Assembly (NCBI GenBank): GCA_903875575.1
Contig: CAIQWJ010000021.1
Span: 56,380 to 120,379 of the forward strand
Direction: 5' to 3'
Source: an uncultured Acidobacteriia bacterium
Lineage (GTDB): Bacteria; Acidobacteriota; Terriglobia; Bryobacterales; Bryobacteraceae
DNA: 64,000 nucleotides
The position numbers were made by a program, and so were the translations under genes. Below are positions 7,285 to 15,755 of this stretch, piece by piece; within the stretch, counting starts at the first letter, position 1; the number at the start of each line of letters is the position of its first letter. Below the pieces are notes generated by a model. The model was not told the origin of the DNA, searched no databases, and worked only from the letters and a program-made list of their open reading frames with translations.

Positions 7285-9018
7285 ATGCGATCTCTAAGAA
7301 AAACACTCAAGTCGCTCAGCCCGGCCATCATTGTGGCATCGGTGCTCTGCGGAACAATTTCGGGCCAAAGTGCCCTTACTACGATTCAGGACACTCTGTT
7401 TGACGCGGACGGCGCGCGTTACAACGGGTCACTGATCATTCAATGGAGCACGTTCGATACGTCCAGTCCTGGAACGATTGTGCAACAAAGCAAAACAACC
7501 CAGGTGGTAAACGGCAATCTGCTGGTGCAACTTGCGGCCAATATCGCCGCGACGCCGCCAGCAAACGTGTACACGGTTTTGTACCAGAGCGACGGCAATC
7601 AGCAGTACGTGGAGAAATGGACCGTACCCGTGAGCGCGACGCCGCTCAAAGTAACGCAGGTGAGAACGGGGACGGCTTCCGGCGGTTCGGGCAGCGCGGG
7701 TGGTTTGACCGGCAGTACGGGACCTGTTACCGAAGCTTCCGTGACAAACCTGGTGTCCGATCTGAACGCCAGGCCAATTAAAGGGCCCGGATACGGGATA
7801 GGCGCGGTTGCGGTTGTGAATCAAGATGGGCAGCTGGAGACCGCGGTTGGCAATCTGGGGGACTGCGTCTATGTGGATGGCACCACGGGGCCGTGTTCCT
7901 CAGGAGGGGGAAGTGCGGCGGTGCCGACTTTTGTGGATGCCGAAGTACCGGCCGGTCAGGTTAATGGCCTCAATGGAACTTTCACGCTGGCGAACGCGCC
8001 CAGCGGTGCGAGCCTGTCGCTGTTTCGCAATGGAATTCTGTTGCAGCCGGGTACTGACTACACGTTGACAGGTTCGACGATTCAGTTTGTGAGCGGCGCG
8101 ATTCCGCAATCTCTGGACTCGCTGGTTGCGGCTTATCGCATCAGTTCCGTTTCAGGAAGCAGTGGATCCGTCCCGACCGGGCCGAGCGGAGCTCCCGGAG
8201 TTAACGGATGCGGCGCGGCGGGGGCTTCCAGCAAGAACGGGCCTTATCAGATCCTGACGACTGACAATGGCTACCTGCTTGTGCAGACAACGAATTCGGC
8301 TTTCGCTCTGCCGGTAACAGTGCCTCCGGCGGGCTGGTGCGTCGTCCTTCTCGATACCAATTCCAGCAACATCTCAGTTGTCAACAATGGCAATTCGATC
8401 AATGGAGTGACTGCACCCTACACCCTGCAGTCTCAAAACGCGATTTCTGTGATCTCCGACGGCTCGGCCTACTGGCTTTCAGGTGCTAATGGAGCACAGG
8501 GGCCGACGGGTGCCACCGGTCCGGCGGCCGCGAGTATTGACCGAATCTTCCCTGCGGCATCGGTGGGCTCTGTGGCAGGGACACAACTGAGTCTGCCGGC
8601 TACCAACGCCTGCACGCCGGTGGCGGTGGTCGGTGCCAATGTGCAGAGTGCCGTGTGCCGGTTTGCCAGTGGCACGGAGCAGTATGGATATGGCCACTTT
8701 CCAATCGGCAGCGCCGTGCCTCTGGTCTTGTCCATGGACATCAAGTGGAGGACAACAGACGCCACTCCCGGCCACTCCGCAACGTTTGACTGGTATTACG
8801 GGTCGTCCGGCACAACTCTCGATCCTGTTCTTTCTGCGGCGGGTTCAGTTACAACCGCAGCCTCGGTGAGTCCTAACCAGATACAGACGTCGACTATCGT
8901 TCTCGGTAGTCCTGTTGTGGCCGCCGGAGACGAGTTCTACTTCTATCTTGCGCGCCGCGGCGATACGGACTCCATCACTGCCGGAGTAGACGTAGCTCAG
9001 GTGAGGATACACAATTGA
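7285..9018 (+). CDS. Secreted protein with collagen-like Gly-X-Y stretches
   Basis: A 577-residue exported protein with no recognised enzyme domain. The signal peptide (LSPAIIVASVLCGTISGQS) is followed by a domain at about residues 30-125 (ALTTIQDTLFDADGARYNGS) of a kind common in Acidobacteria surface proteins. Short collagen-like runs then link beta-rich modules: GSTGPVT, GPSGAPG and GAQGPTGATGPAA. A middle module (VPAGQVNGLNGTFTLANAPSG...LFRNGILLQPGTDYT) resembles phage tail/fibre receptor-binding modules. The last ~150 residues are Thr/Ser/Val rich. ATG 7285 is chosen because GAGGAG sits just upstream and the signal peptide then starts properly. Composition suggests an extracellular fibrous or adhesive protein (inference). 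Confidence 0.75.
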   Translation: MRSLRKTLKSLSPAIIVASVLCGTISGQSALTTIQDTLFDADGARYNGSLIIQWSTFDTSSPGTIVQQSKTTQVVNGNLLVQLAANIAATPPANVYTVLYQSDGNQQYVEKWTVPVSATPLKVTQVRTGTASGGSGSAGGLTGSTGPVTEASVTNLVSDLNARPIKGPGYGIGAVAVVNQDGQLETAVGNLGDCVYVDGTTGPCSSGGGSAAVPTFVDAEVPAGQVNGLNGTFTLANAPSGASLSLFRNGILLQPGTDYTLTGSTIQFVSGAIPQSLDSLVAAYRISSVSGSSGSVPTGPSGAPGVNGCGAAGASSKNGPYQILTTDNGYLLVQTTNSAFALPVTVPPAGWCVVLLDTNSSNISVVNNGNSINGVTAPYTLQSQNAISVISDGSAYWLSGANGAQGPTGATGPAAASIDRIFPAASVGSVAGTQLSLPATNACTPVAVVGANVQSAVCRFASGTEQYGYGHFPIGSAVPLVLSMDIKWRTTDATPGHSATFDWYYGSSGTTLDPVLSAAGSVTTAASVSPNQIQTSTIVLGSPVVAAGDEFYFYLARRGDTDSITAGVDVAQVRIHN

Positions 9019-9308
9019 GCCGGGTGATTCCGGCGGTTCTTGCCGCTGTGCTCAGCAATCCGGACTGGAACGCGCTTGGGTCCTGGCTCGCGGGGCGCGT
9101 GGGCACAGTGGCTGCCACCATCGGCCTGACGGGAGGTGGCGTGGGGCTGGTTAAGCTTCTGCGCCACGCACCTGCGCCCAGAAAAAGTTCGATCTGGGCG
9201 GGGTGTCTGTTTGACACATTTCAGGACCTTGCCAGCAATGACTCACGTATTGGCGAACGACGTCCTGATTTTGATGCCGCATCAATTCCCGAACCTCCAT
9301 CGACCTGA
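9015..9308 (+). CDS. Possible small hydrophobic protein, coupled to the preceding gene (doubtful)
   Basis: A 97-codon frame opens with TTG overlapping the stop of the collagen-like gene (TTGA). The first 55 residues hold a hydrophobic, glycine-rich segment (TVAATIGLTGGGVGLVKLL) that could be one membrane helix; the rest is polar and unremarkable. There is no separate Shine-Dalgarno, and the family is not recognised. If it is not a gene, 9019-9437 is about 420 bases without a clear feature apart from the mscL leader. Confidence 0.3.
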   Translation: MSRVIPAVLAAVLSNPDWNALGSWLAGRVGTVAATIGLTGGGVGLVKLLRHAPAPRKSSIWAGCLFDTFQDLASNDSRIGERRPDFDAASIPEPPST

Positions 9309-9437
9309 CTGTTCCGTCCTGGGGCCGTCGTCTGCAACTCGGCATTCGACTGCCCCGGGTCACGTTGTGAACGGCTCACTCCGCCCTTACAATGAAGAGA
9401 TATCACGATGTATAGTAGTCGAGGGAGGAATACATAT

Positions 9438-9836
9438 ATGGGTGGTTTTAAAGATTTTGTCCTGCGCGGCAATGTTGTCGATCTGGCCGTCGGCGTGACC
9501 GTCGGTGCTGCGTTTGGAGCTGTGGTTTCGGAGTTTACGAAGGATCTGCTGACTCCGTTAATCGCTGCCATCGTCGGCAAACCGGATTTTTCGGCGATTC
9601 AGATCGAGGTCAATGGCAGCAAGTTCCTGATCGGCAGCTTTTTTAACGCTGTTATTGCATTCCTGCTGGTAGTTGCTGCCGTCTATTATTTTGTCGTGGT
9701 TCCGGTGAATACGCTTATGGCAAAGATGAAGAAGGAGCCACCGCCGCCAGATCCTTCCACGAAGAAATGTCCGGAGTGTCTAAGCGACATCCAGATTGCG
9801 GCAAAACGCTGCGCTTTTTGCACCTCTCAGGTTTAG
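9438..9836 (+). CDS. mscL: Large-conductance mechanosensitive channel with C-terminal zinc ribbon
   Basis: A 132-residue inner-membrane channel that opens under high membrane tension to release solutes on osmotic downshock. The N-terminal amphipathic helix and first membrane helix (FKDFVLRGNVVDLAVGVTVG) and the second helix (FFNAVIAFLLVVAAVYYFVV) are typical, with the KMKKEPPPP linker after them. Unusually, the tail forms a four-cysteine ribbon, CPECLSDIQIAAKRCAFC, in place of the plain helical bundle. ATG 9438 has the strong Shine-Dalgarno GGGAGGA upstream; the earlier ATG at 9408 would add an unlikely extension. It is a single gene. Confidence 0.95.
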   Translation: MGGFKDFVLRGNVVDLAVGVTVGAAFGAVVSEFTKDLLTPLIAAIVGKPDFSAIQIEVNGSKFLIGSFFNAVIAFLLVVAAVYYFVVVPVNTLMAKMKKEPPPPDPSTKKCPECLSDIQIAAKRCAFCTSQV

Positions 9837-10019
9837 TGCCGCTCGTTATGTGGGCGGGCACTCCGCAGTTGTTCCGCCGATGACCGGCGGGGGGCCTCCC
9901 GTACTTCCGGCGCTGAAGCCTCGCCCCGGGGCTTCCGTTGAAGGCTGGCTCTGAGTGCGACTGCGGGTCTCGGCCTTGCTGCCTCAACCGTGTGTTACGG
10001 TAGTGATTTCCAGACTTTT

Positions 10020-10730
10020 ATGAATTTCGACCGTACCGTCGCGCTCCTGATCGACCACACCATTCTGAAGCCGGACGCGACCCGGGAAGAAGTGAAGTCG
10101 GTTTGTGCTGAGGCTGTCAGATTTGGCTTTGCCAGCGTTTGTGTGAATCCATTCTGGGTATCTCTGGTCGCCTCTGAGCTTAAAGGCTCTCCGGTACGGG
10201 TGTGCACGGTTTCCGGGTTCCCGTTGGGTGCCACCAGCACCGCGGCCAAGGTCTCTGAAACGCTGGCTGCCCTTGCCGATGGAGCGCAGGAAATCGACAT
10301 GGTGCTCAATGTGGGGGCACTTCGCGGCGGCGAATTCGAAGCTGTGGGAGCGGATATCCGGGCTGTTGTGGAGGCGAGCCACAGGCACGGGGCGATCGTA
10401 AAAGTGATCCTGGAAACCGCACTCCTTACGGATGCGCAAAAAGTTGTTGCCTGCCAGTTGTCGGCGTCGGCGGGAGCGGACTTTGTCAAGACGTCAACCG
10501 GATTCAGCAAGTCCGGTGCCACAGTAGACGATATTTCTTTAATGCGCAAGACCGTGGGCCCCTCGATGGGAGTGAAAGCTTCGGGAGGTATTCGGACGCT
10601 GGAGGATCTGCGGGCGATGGTTGGCGCGGGCGCTACCCGTGTTGGCGCCAGTGCCAGCGTGAAGATCATGGAGTCGACGGCGGTCGCGAACCGGACAGAC
10701 TCCGTGACGGCCGGAGTTCCGGCCACCTAG
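10020..10730 (+). CDS. deoC: Deoxyribose-phosphate aldolase
   Basis: A 236-residue class I aldolase that cleaves 2-deoxy-D-ribose 5-phosphate to glyceraldehyde 3-phosphate and acetaldehyde in deoxynucleoside catabolism. The Schiff-base Lys is K157 in DFVKTSTGF, the second lysine is K186 in GVKASGG, and the proton-relay Asp is D93 in EIDMVLN. The opening [12 protein letters not shown] is diagnostic. ATG 10020 fits the family N-terminus better than the upstream start at 9990. It is the first gene of a tight run: the next start is one base after its stop. Why it is joined with a phosphatase and lysA is not obvious. Confidence 0.95.
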   Translation: MNFDRTVALLIDHTILKPDATREEVKSVCAEAVRFGFASVCVNPFWVSLVASELKGSPVRVCTVSGFPLGATSTAAKVSETLAALADGAQEIDMVLNVGALRGGEFEAVGADIRAVVEASHRHGAIVKVILETALLTDAQKVVACQLSASAGADFVKTSTGFSKSGATVDDISLMRKTVGPSMGVKASGGIRTLEDLRAMVGAGATRVGASASVKIMESTAVANRTDSVTAGVPAT

Positions 10731-10731
10731 C

Positions 10732-12483
10732 ATGCCTGCGCCCCGCACCAAGACCCCCGTACAGTTTCGCGAACGCACGGATCTACTCGATTTTCTGCTG
10801 GAAGTCTCAACGGTCATGGCCGAGACTCTGGATCTGGATGCCCTGCTTTCCAGCGTCGCCGGCATCGTGCAGCGCGTGATTCCGTATGATCTCTTCGCCA
10901 TTCTTCTGTACAACGAAAAACGCAAAGACCTGCGAATTCGCTATGCCGTCGGCCACCGTGAAGATGTGGTCAGGAATCTGGCAATCGGCCTCGGTGAAGG
11001 AATCGTCGGTACCGCGGCCCAGACTCGCGAACCAATTCTTGCGGCCGATACGAGTCTCGATTCGCGCTATCTTCCCACCTCCGACGCTGTGCGCTGCGAG
11101 TTAAGCGTGCCAATGATAGCAAGGAAACGACTGGTGGGGGTTATTGACGTCCAGTCTGCCCGTAAGGGCGCTTATTCGGACTATGACCGGGCACTGCTCC
11201 GCCTGATCGGCAGCCGTGTCGGTGCTGCCATCGACAATGCTCAGTTGTATCGGCGTGCAGAGAGGCAGTATCGAACGATCCGGGCGTTATCCCGTATTTC
11301 CCACGAATTTTCCTCTATCCTCGACCTTGATGAGTTGCTCGGTAAGATTGCGTCCAGCGTCCGGACGCTGATCGATTACAACGCGTTCAGTATTCTCCTC
11401 GTGGATTCGGACCGAAAGTTTCTGCGCCATAGGTTCAGCCTCCGTTACGATGAGCGGGTGAGCGTCGACAACATTCCCATGGGGAAGGGTATTACCGGTG
11501 CCGCAGCCGTCGGAAGGGAGATCGTGCGCGTTCATGATACGGCGTTTGATCCGCGCTACATCGCAACTGATCCCGGCATTCACAGCGAACTTGCTGTGCC
11601 TCTTATGGTCCACGATGTTGTGATCGGAGTGATGAATCTCGAGAGCGAACGCATCGGGTTTTTCACTGAAGACCACGCCCGGACCATGGGTCTGCTGGCG
11701 CCGTCCGTCGCCATTGCAATCGAAAACGCGCGTCTCTATCAGGAAATCGGCGAACGTGAGCGATTAATGCAGGAAGACCTCAGAGCAGCCTTCGACCTGC
11801 AAACGGTTCTCCTGCCTCAGGAGGCACCCGAGGTCGGCGGTCTGGAGATGGCAATCGGTCTGCGTCCGGCCCGTGAGATCAGCGGCGATCTTTACGATTT
11901 CTTCGGCCACAGCGATTCACAAATGCAGATTGCGTTCGGCGATTCCAGCGGCAAGGGCGCCGCCGCAGCCTTGTTTGGTGCCATGGTGAGCGGCCTCATG
12001 CGAACACTCGCACCACGTCGCCGTAAACCAGCGGAGCTGATGAAAGCCCTGAACGACGCACTGGTGCACCGTAAAGTAGAAGGGCGCTATCTCACGCTGC
12101 TTATGATGTTGTGGGATCCCCGGACGATGTCTTTCACCATGGCGAATGCCGGTGGGTCGCCGCCCATGATTTGCCGCGACGGCGGGATCAGTAATCTCAA
12201 AGCCGAGGGCGTTCCGCTTGGTCTCCTGCCGGATCGCGAATACGAAGAGATCTCATTCGTAGCGCGTGCCGGCGATTTGATTGTGCTCTTTTCCGACGGT
12301 GTGTCGGACCACATGTCCGAATCAGGTGAGGACTACGGCTCCGGGCGTTTGGGGCGCATTCTTCAGCAGCACAGTAAGCTTACTCCGCCGGAACTCGTAA
12401 AAAGAATTTTTGCCGATCTGGATGAATTCAATACAATACGCTTCGACGATCAGACTTTGATCATCATGCGTGTTAAACAATAG
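10732..12483 (+). CDS. GAF-GAF-PP2C (RsbU/SpoIIE-like) serine phosphatase
   Basis: A 583-residue soluble signalling phosphatase. It has two GAF domains (about residues 20-165 and 185-335; repeated pattern GLGEGIVGTAAQTREPILAAD and GKGITGAAAVGREIVRVHD), a short helical linker (RERLMQEDLRAAFDLQTVLL), and a SpoIIE-type PP2C domain (about 380-583). The metal-binding acidic residues are in EISGDLYDFF, AFGDSSGKGA and LFSDGVSDH. Such proteins dephosphorylate anti-anti-sigma factors (STAS proteins) in partner-switching control of alternative sigma factors; no STAS protein or RsbW-type kinase is encoded nearby, so the partner is unknown. It sits between deoC and lysA with gaps of 1 and 9 bases. Confidence 0.9.
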   Translation: MPAPRTKTPVQFRERTDLLDFLLEVSTVMAETLDLDALLSSVAGIVQRVIPYDLFAILLYNEKRKDLRIRYAVGHREDVVRNLAIGLGEGIVGTAAQTREPILAADTSLDSRYLPTSDAVRCELSVPMIARKRLVGVIDVQSARKGAYSDYDRALLRLIGSRVGAAIDNAQLYRRAERQYRTIRALSRISHEFSSILDLDELLGKIASSVRTLIDYNAFSILLVDSDRKFLRHRFSLRYDERVSVDNIPMGKGITGAAAVGREIVRVHDTAFDPRYIATDPGIHSELAVPLMVHDVVIGVMNLESERIGFFTEDHARTMGLLAPSVAIAIENARLYQEIGERERLMQEDLRAAFDLQTVLLPQEAPEVGGLEMAIGLRPAREISGDLYDFFGHSDSQMQIAFGDSSGKGAAAALFGAMVSGLMRTLAPRRRKPAELMKALNDALVHRKVEGRYLTLLMMLWDPRTMSFTMANAGGSPPMICRDGGISNLKAEGVPLGLLPDREYEEISFVARAGDLIVLFSDGVSDHMSESGEDYGSGRLGRILQQHSKLTPPELVKRIFADLDEFNTIRFDDQTLIIMRVKQ

Positions 12484-12492
12484 GCAGGCATC

Positions 12493-13731
12493 ATGTTTCA
12501 TTATCTGAACGGCAGGCTGCATTGTGAACAGGTCGATCTGGAAGAAATAGCCGCGAGCGTCGGCACCCCGTGTTACGTCTACTCGGCCCAATCGATCCTG
12601 GATGCATGGCGGTCCTATGATGAAGCCTTTGGCGATCTGCCCCATCTGGTTTGTTACGCGGTAAAAGCGAACTCATCACTAGCGGTGCTGGCGATGCTCG
12701 CGCGGCTTGGCTCGGGTTTCGATATCGTTTCCGGTGGAGAGCTCTTCCGCGTGATGAAGGCCGGTGGGGACCCGGGCAAGACCGTCTTTTCCGGCGTTGG
12801 AAAGACAACCGCGGAGATCGAACTGGCGCTGCGCTCCGGCATACGGAATTTCAATTGTGAATCCGAGGGCGAATTGGTGGAAATCAATTCCATCGCCGGG
12901 CGGCTGGGCGTGACGGCGCAGTTTTCCCTGCGGGTCAACCCGGACGTGGATGCGGTCACGCACCCCTACATCAGTACCGGGCTCCGGGATCACAAGTTCG
13001 GAATCGACATCGCCGCTGCCGTTGATATGTACCGGCGGGCCCGGACGCTGCTCCACATCCGGGCCGCTGGTGTCAGTTGCCATATCGGCTCACAGATTCT
13101 TGACTACTCGCCCATTCTTGAGGCGGCAGGTAAAGTGCTGACCCTGATTGAAATTCTGCAGGCTGACGGCATCCCCATTCGTCACGTAGATCTGGGCGGC
13201 GGTCTGGGGATTTCCTACCAGACAGGGGAGCAGGCTCCGGGCATCCGTGATTTCATTACTGACCTGAGGGACAGAATCGGCAGGGCGGGTCTCACGGTGA
13301 TGGTCGAGCCGGGTCGCTCCATAGTTGGTCCTGCGGGAGTATTGCTGACGCGAGTGCTGAATCGCAAGATAACGCCATCCAAAGAGTTCATCGTCGTAGA
13401 TGCCGCCATGAATGACCTGATACGGCCGGCGCTTTACAAAGCCCATCATGAAATCGGCCCCCTGCGAAAGGCTGAGGGCAAGTCCGTGATGGCTGACGTC
13501 GTCGGTCCTGTCTGCGAAACCGGCGATTTTCTGGCTCGGGACCGGGAAATGGCGGATGTGCAGCCCGGTTCCTGGCTCGCTGTATCGTCCGCCGGAGCCT
13601 ACGGATTCGTGCAGGCATCGAACTACAATTCCCGGCCTCGTGGTGCTGAAGTTCTGGTGGAAGGCAACCGATGGCGCGTCGTACGGTCCCGCGAAACCTA
13701 TGATGATCTGATTCGGGGGGAAACGTTGTGA
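12493..13731 (+). CDS. lysA: Diaminopimelate decarboxylase
   Basis: A 412-residue PLP enzyme that converts meso-diaminopimelate to L-lysine in the last step of lysine synthesis. PLP Lys is K58 in CYAVKANSS; the HIGSQI and GGGLGI motifs of the alanine-racemase-like barrel follow, and the C-terminal beta domain carries GPVCETGDFLA with the active-site Cys from the partner subunit and AYGFVQASNYNSRPR. Length is normal. The stop overlaps the start of the YfiT-like gene (TGATG), so the two are translationally coupled. The start lies 9 bases after the phosphatase stop. Confidence 0.96.
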   Translation: MFHYLNGRLHCEQVDLEEIAASVGTPCYVYSAQSILDAWRSYDEAFGDLPHLVCYAVKANSSLAVLAMLARLGSGFDIVSGGELFRVMKAGGDPGKTVFSGVGKTTAEIELALRSGIRNFNCESEGELVEINSIAGRLGVTAQFSLRVNPDVDAVTHPYISTGLRDHKFGIDIAAAVDMYRRARTLLHIRAAGVSCHIGSQILDYSPILEAAGKVLTLIEILQADGIPIRHVDLGGGLGISYQTGEQAPGIRDFITDLRDRIGRAGLTVMVEPGRSIVGPAGVLLTRVLNRKITPSKEFIVVDAAMNDLIRPALYKAHHEIGPLRKAEGKSVMADVVGPVCETGDFLARDREMADVQPGSWLAVSSAGAYGFVQASNYNSRPRGAEVLVEGNRWRVVRSRETYDDLIRGETL

Positions 13732-14246
13732 TGCGGGGGATCGATCCGCGTTTTCCGATCGGGGTTTTCACGATGCCGCGGACGGTTACTCCGGAAGAGC
13801 GCGCGGCATGTCTCACCCGGATTGCTGCGCTTCCGGCCAGGTTGCGTGTCGCAGTCGCCGGCCTCACCGAATCCCAACTGGATACTCCCTACCGGTCGGG
13901 TGGCTGGACGGTACGACAGGTGGTTCACCATTTGCCCGATAGTCACATGAATAGCTACGTACGTTTCAAGCTGGCCCTGACTGAGGCGTCACCGGTAATT
14001 AAGCCTTACGACGAAGCCGCCTGGGCGTTGCTTGGCGATACACGGGATACTCCCGTTGAGACATCGCTGGCAATCCTGGAAGCCCTGCATACACGCTGGG
14101 TAGTTCTCCTCAGAGGACTGAGCGAAGAGCAGTGGGGCCGGACCATGAGACACCCTGAGAACGGTTTGCTGCGGCTGGACCAGGTATTAGCCCTGTATGC
14201 GTGGCACGGCGACCATCACGTCGCACATATTACCGGTGCATTTTGA
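13731..14246 (+). CDS. DinB-superfamily protein, YfiT/BstA-like putative metal-dependent transferase
   Basis: A 171-residue four-helix-bundle protein of the DinB/YfiT group, whose characterised members are thiol transferases (bacillithiol S-transferase BstA) or metal hydrolases. Three histidine ligands are evident: one in VVHHLPDSHMNS and two in YAWHGDHHVAHI. The block YRSGGWTVRQVVHHL and the ending HHVAHI are typical of YfiT. ATG 13731 overlaps the lysA stop by one base; the GTG at 13728 is possible but less likely. The thiol partner in this organism cannot be read from the window. The 140 bases after it, up to the BY-kinase stop, show no feature. Confidence 0.8.
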   Translation: MRGIDPRFPIGVFTMPRTVTPEERAACLTRIAALPARLRVAVAGLTESQLDTPYRSGGWTVRQVVHHLPDSHMNSYVRFKLALTEASPVIKPYDEAAWALLGDTRDTPVETSLAILEALHTRWVVLLRGLSEEQWGRTMRHPENGLLRLDQVLALYAWHGDHHVAHITGAF

Positions 14247-14386
14247 CTAAGTCGTTCATTTATGAGTCAGCACCCGTATTTCTCGCGTGAACCGGCGTCG
14301 GGAAGAGTCGCCTCGACCCCGCTGCAAAGTGCGTGTGCCACCAGTTGATCCGAACGCGTACTTGTGACGGTATACAGCGCTACTGG

Positions 14387-15742
14387 CTATTCGTCGTCGT
14401 CCTCATCCTCGTCGTCTTCGACAGGAGCCTTCACCTTCGGGGTCTTATTCTTCGGCAGAAATCGCGAGAAAAAGCCCCGCTTGGGCTCCGCGGCTGCCGC
14501 AAAAGTGGGGGCCACCGACGTTTCGGCTACCTGGGATTCCTCCGAAGTCCAGGCGTTACCTGGATGCGGCTGTTCTCCGAGGTATCCCGCGGACTCCGCG
14601 TGTACCGGACCGACGATTGTCTCCTGATGCGTCCGCCCACTGAGTTGGTCCATGCCTTCGGAATGCGGGGTCTCATGGGCAGAACGTCCCTCTTCCGCCA
14701 TTCCAGATCCAAATGAGGCGGGGAGCGAGGGTGCCCGATTTGCCGTTTCCTGTTCGCCTGGCCAAAGAGTTTCCTCCTCAGCTTCCGGTTCCGGTGCCTC
14801 TTCAGCTGAGGCATCGCCGTCGGCCTTCGTGTAGTAATACGTGTACTTGCTGTAAAGTTCGCCGGCGCGCGCGCCGTTGGCTACAATTCCGAGTACGTTG
14901 TTTTCGCAAAGCGTCTGAATCGCGCGTACAACGCTGTCATACGTTGTCGATCCGATTCTGACCACCAGAATGATGCCGTCGGTGATGGTGGCAAGCAGAT
15001 TGGCGTCCGCCGAAAACAGCAGCGGAGGCGTGTCCAGAATCACCCAGTTAAAGACCTTTCTGAACGAGTCCAGAGTGTAGCGAACCGGACGCATGTTGAG
15101 AAGCTCGAGGGGATTGCGAACAGCGGAACCGGCTGGCAGGATGTAAAGATTCGTTCCCTCGATGTGACGAATGCACTCCTCAAGAGACTTCTCGCCAAGC
15201 AGAAAATCGGAGAATCCCGGGGTTCTTTCACACTGGAACTGCTGGTGTACCACAGGCCGGCGAAGGTCGAGGTCGGCCAACAGGACAGGAAGTTCCAACT
15301 GCGCCTGCGCCAAAGCCAGATTGCAGGCCGTAAACGTCTTGCCCTCCGCGGGTGACGCACTGGTACAAACGATGACCCGAAGGTCCTGCTGCGCCTGCAT
15401 ATGGTTGAGCCGGGTACGCAGACTGCGAAATTCTTCCGATGCCCCATCGTTCGGCTCGGCGGGGTTGATCAGATGGGCTTCCGGCGCGGGCCGGAACGGA
15501 ATAGTCTTACAGCGACTTAGAAAAGTCCTGGCGTCAATCTGCAGGCCACCGGTTTCGGGGCGCATCAGCCCCCGGGAGTTGTTGGCCACCGGGTTCGGCA
15601 CGTCAACGGGATAGCTTGCCTCCGCCAAACCGCCGTCGTCTTTTACGACCAGTGACCGTGCATCGGCATCGGTCGTTGAAGGGTCGAAAGTGCCATCCAG
15701 CAGTTGCTCCGCTCGGCGGAGCGCATCGTGTACGCGGCTCAT
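14387..15742 (-). CDS. CpsD/CapB-type bacterial tyrosine kinase, exopolysaccharide control
   Basis: A 451-residue cytoplasmic BY-kinase that would phosphorylate itself on tyrosines and regulate exopolysaccharide polymerisation with its membrane partner, encoded just upstream. The Walker A is ASPAEGKTFTACN, the Walker A' is VLLADLDLRRP and the Walker B is VILDTPPLLF. The tyrosine cluster YSKYTYYYTK follows the kinase core at about residue 305. The last ~140 residues are an unusual low-complexity tail rich in Glu, Ala and Ser, ending in a run of 12 mostly Asp/Glu residues encoded by a GAC/GAG repeat. The protein lacks its own membrane helices, so it depends on the neighbouring Wzz-like protein. 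It is third in the operon. Confidence 0.88.
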   Translation of the reverse strand: MSRVHDALRRAEQLLDGTFDPSTTDADARSLVVKDDGGLAEASYPVDVPNPVANNSRGLMRPETGGLQIDARTFLSRCKTIPFRPAPEAHLINPAEPNDGASEEFRSLRTRLNHMQAQQDLRVIVCTSASPAEGKTFTACNLALAQAQLELPVLLADLDLRRPVVHQQFQCERTPGFSDFLLGEKSLEECIRHIEGTNLYILPAGSAVRNPLELLNMRPVRYTLDSFRKVFNWVILDTPPLLFSADANLLATITDGIILVVRIGSTTYDSVVRAIQTLCENNVLGIVANGARAGELYSKYTYYYTKADGDASAEEAPEPEAEEETLWPGEQETANRAPSLPASFGSGMAEEGRSAHETPHSEGMDQLSGRTHQETIVGPVHAESAGYLGEQPHPGNAWTSEESQVAETSVAPTFAAAAEPKRGFFSRFLPKNKTPKVKAPVEDDEDEDDDE

Positions 15743-15755
15743 ATTGTTCTCGTGC

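Noticed and set aside
9915..9935. Hairpin GAAGCC...GGCTTC between mscL and deoC
   Set aside because: No T-run follows, and short GC-rich hairpins are expected by chance; not called as a terminator.
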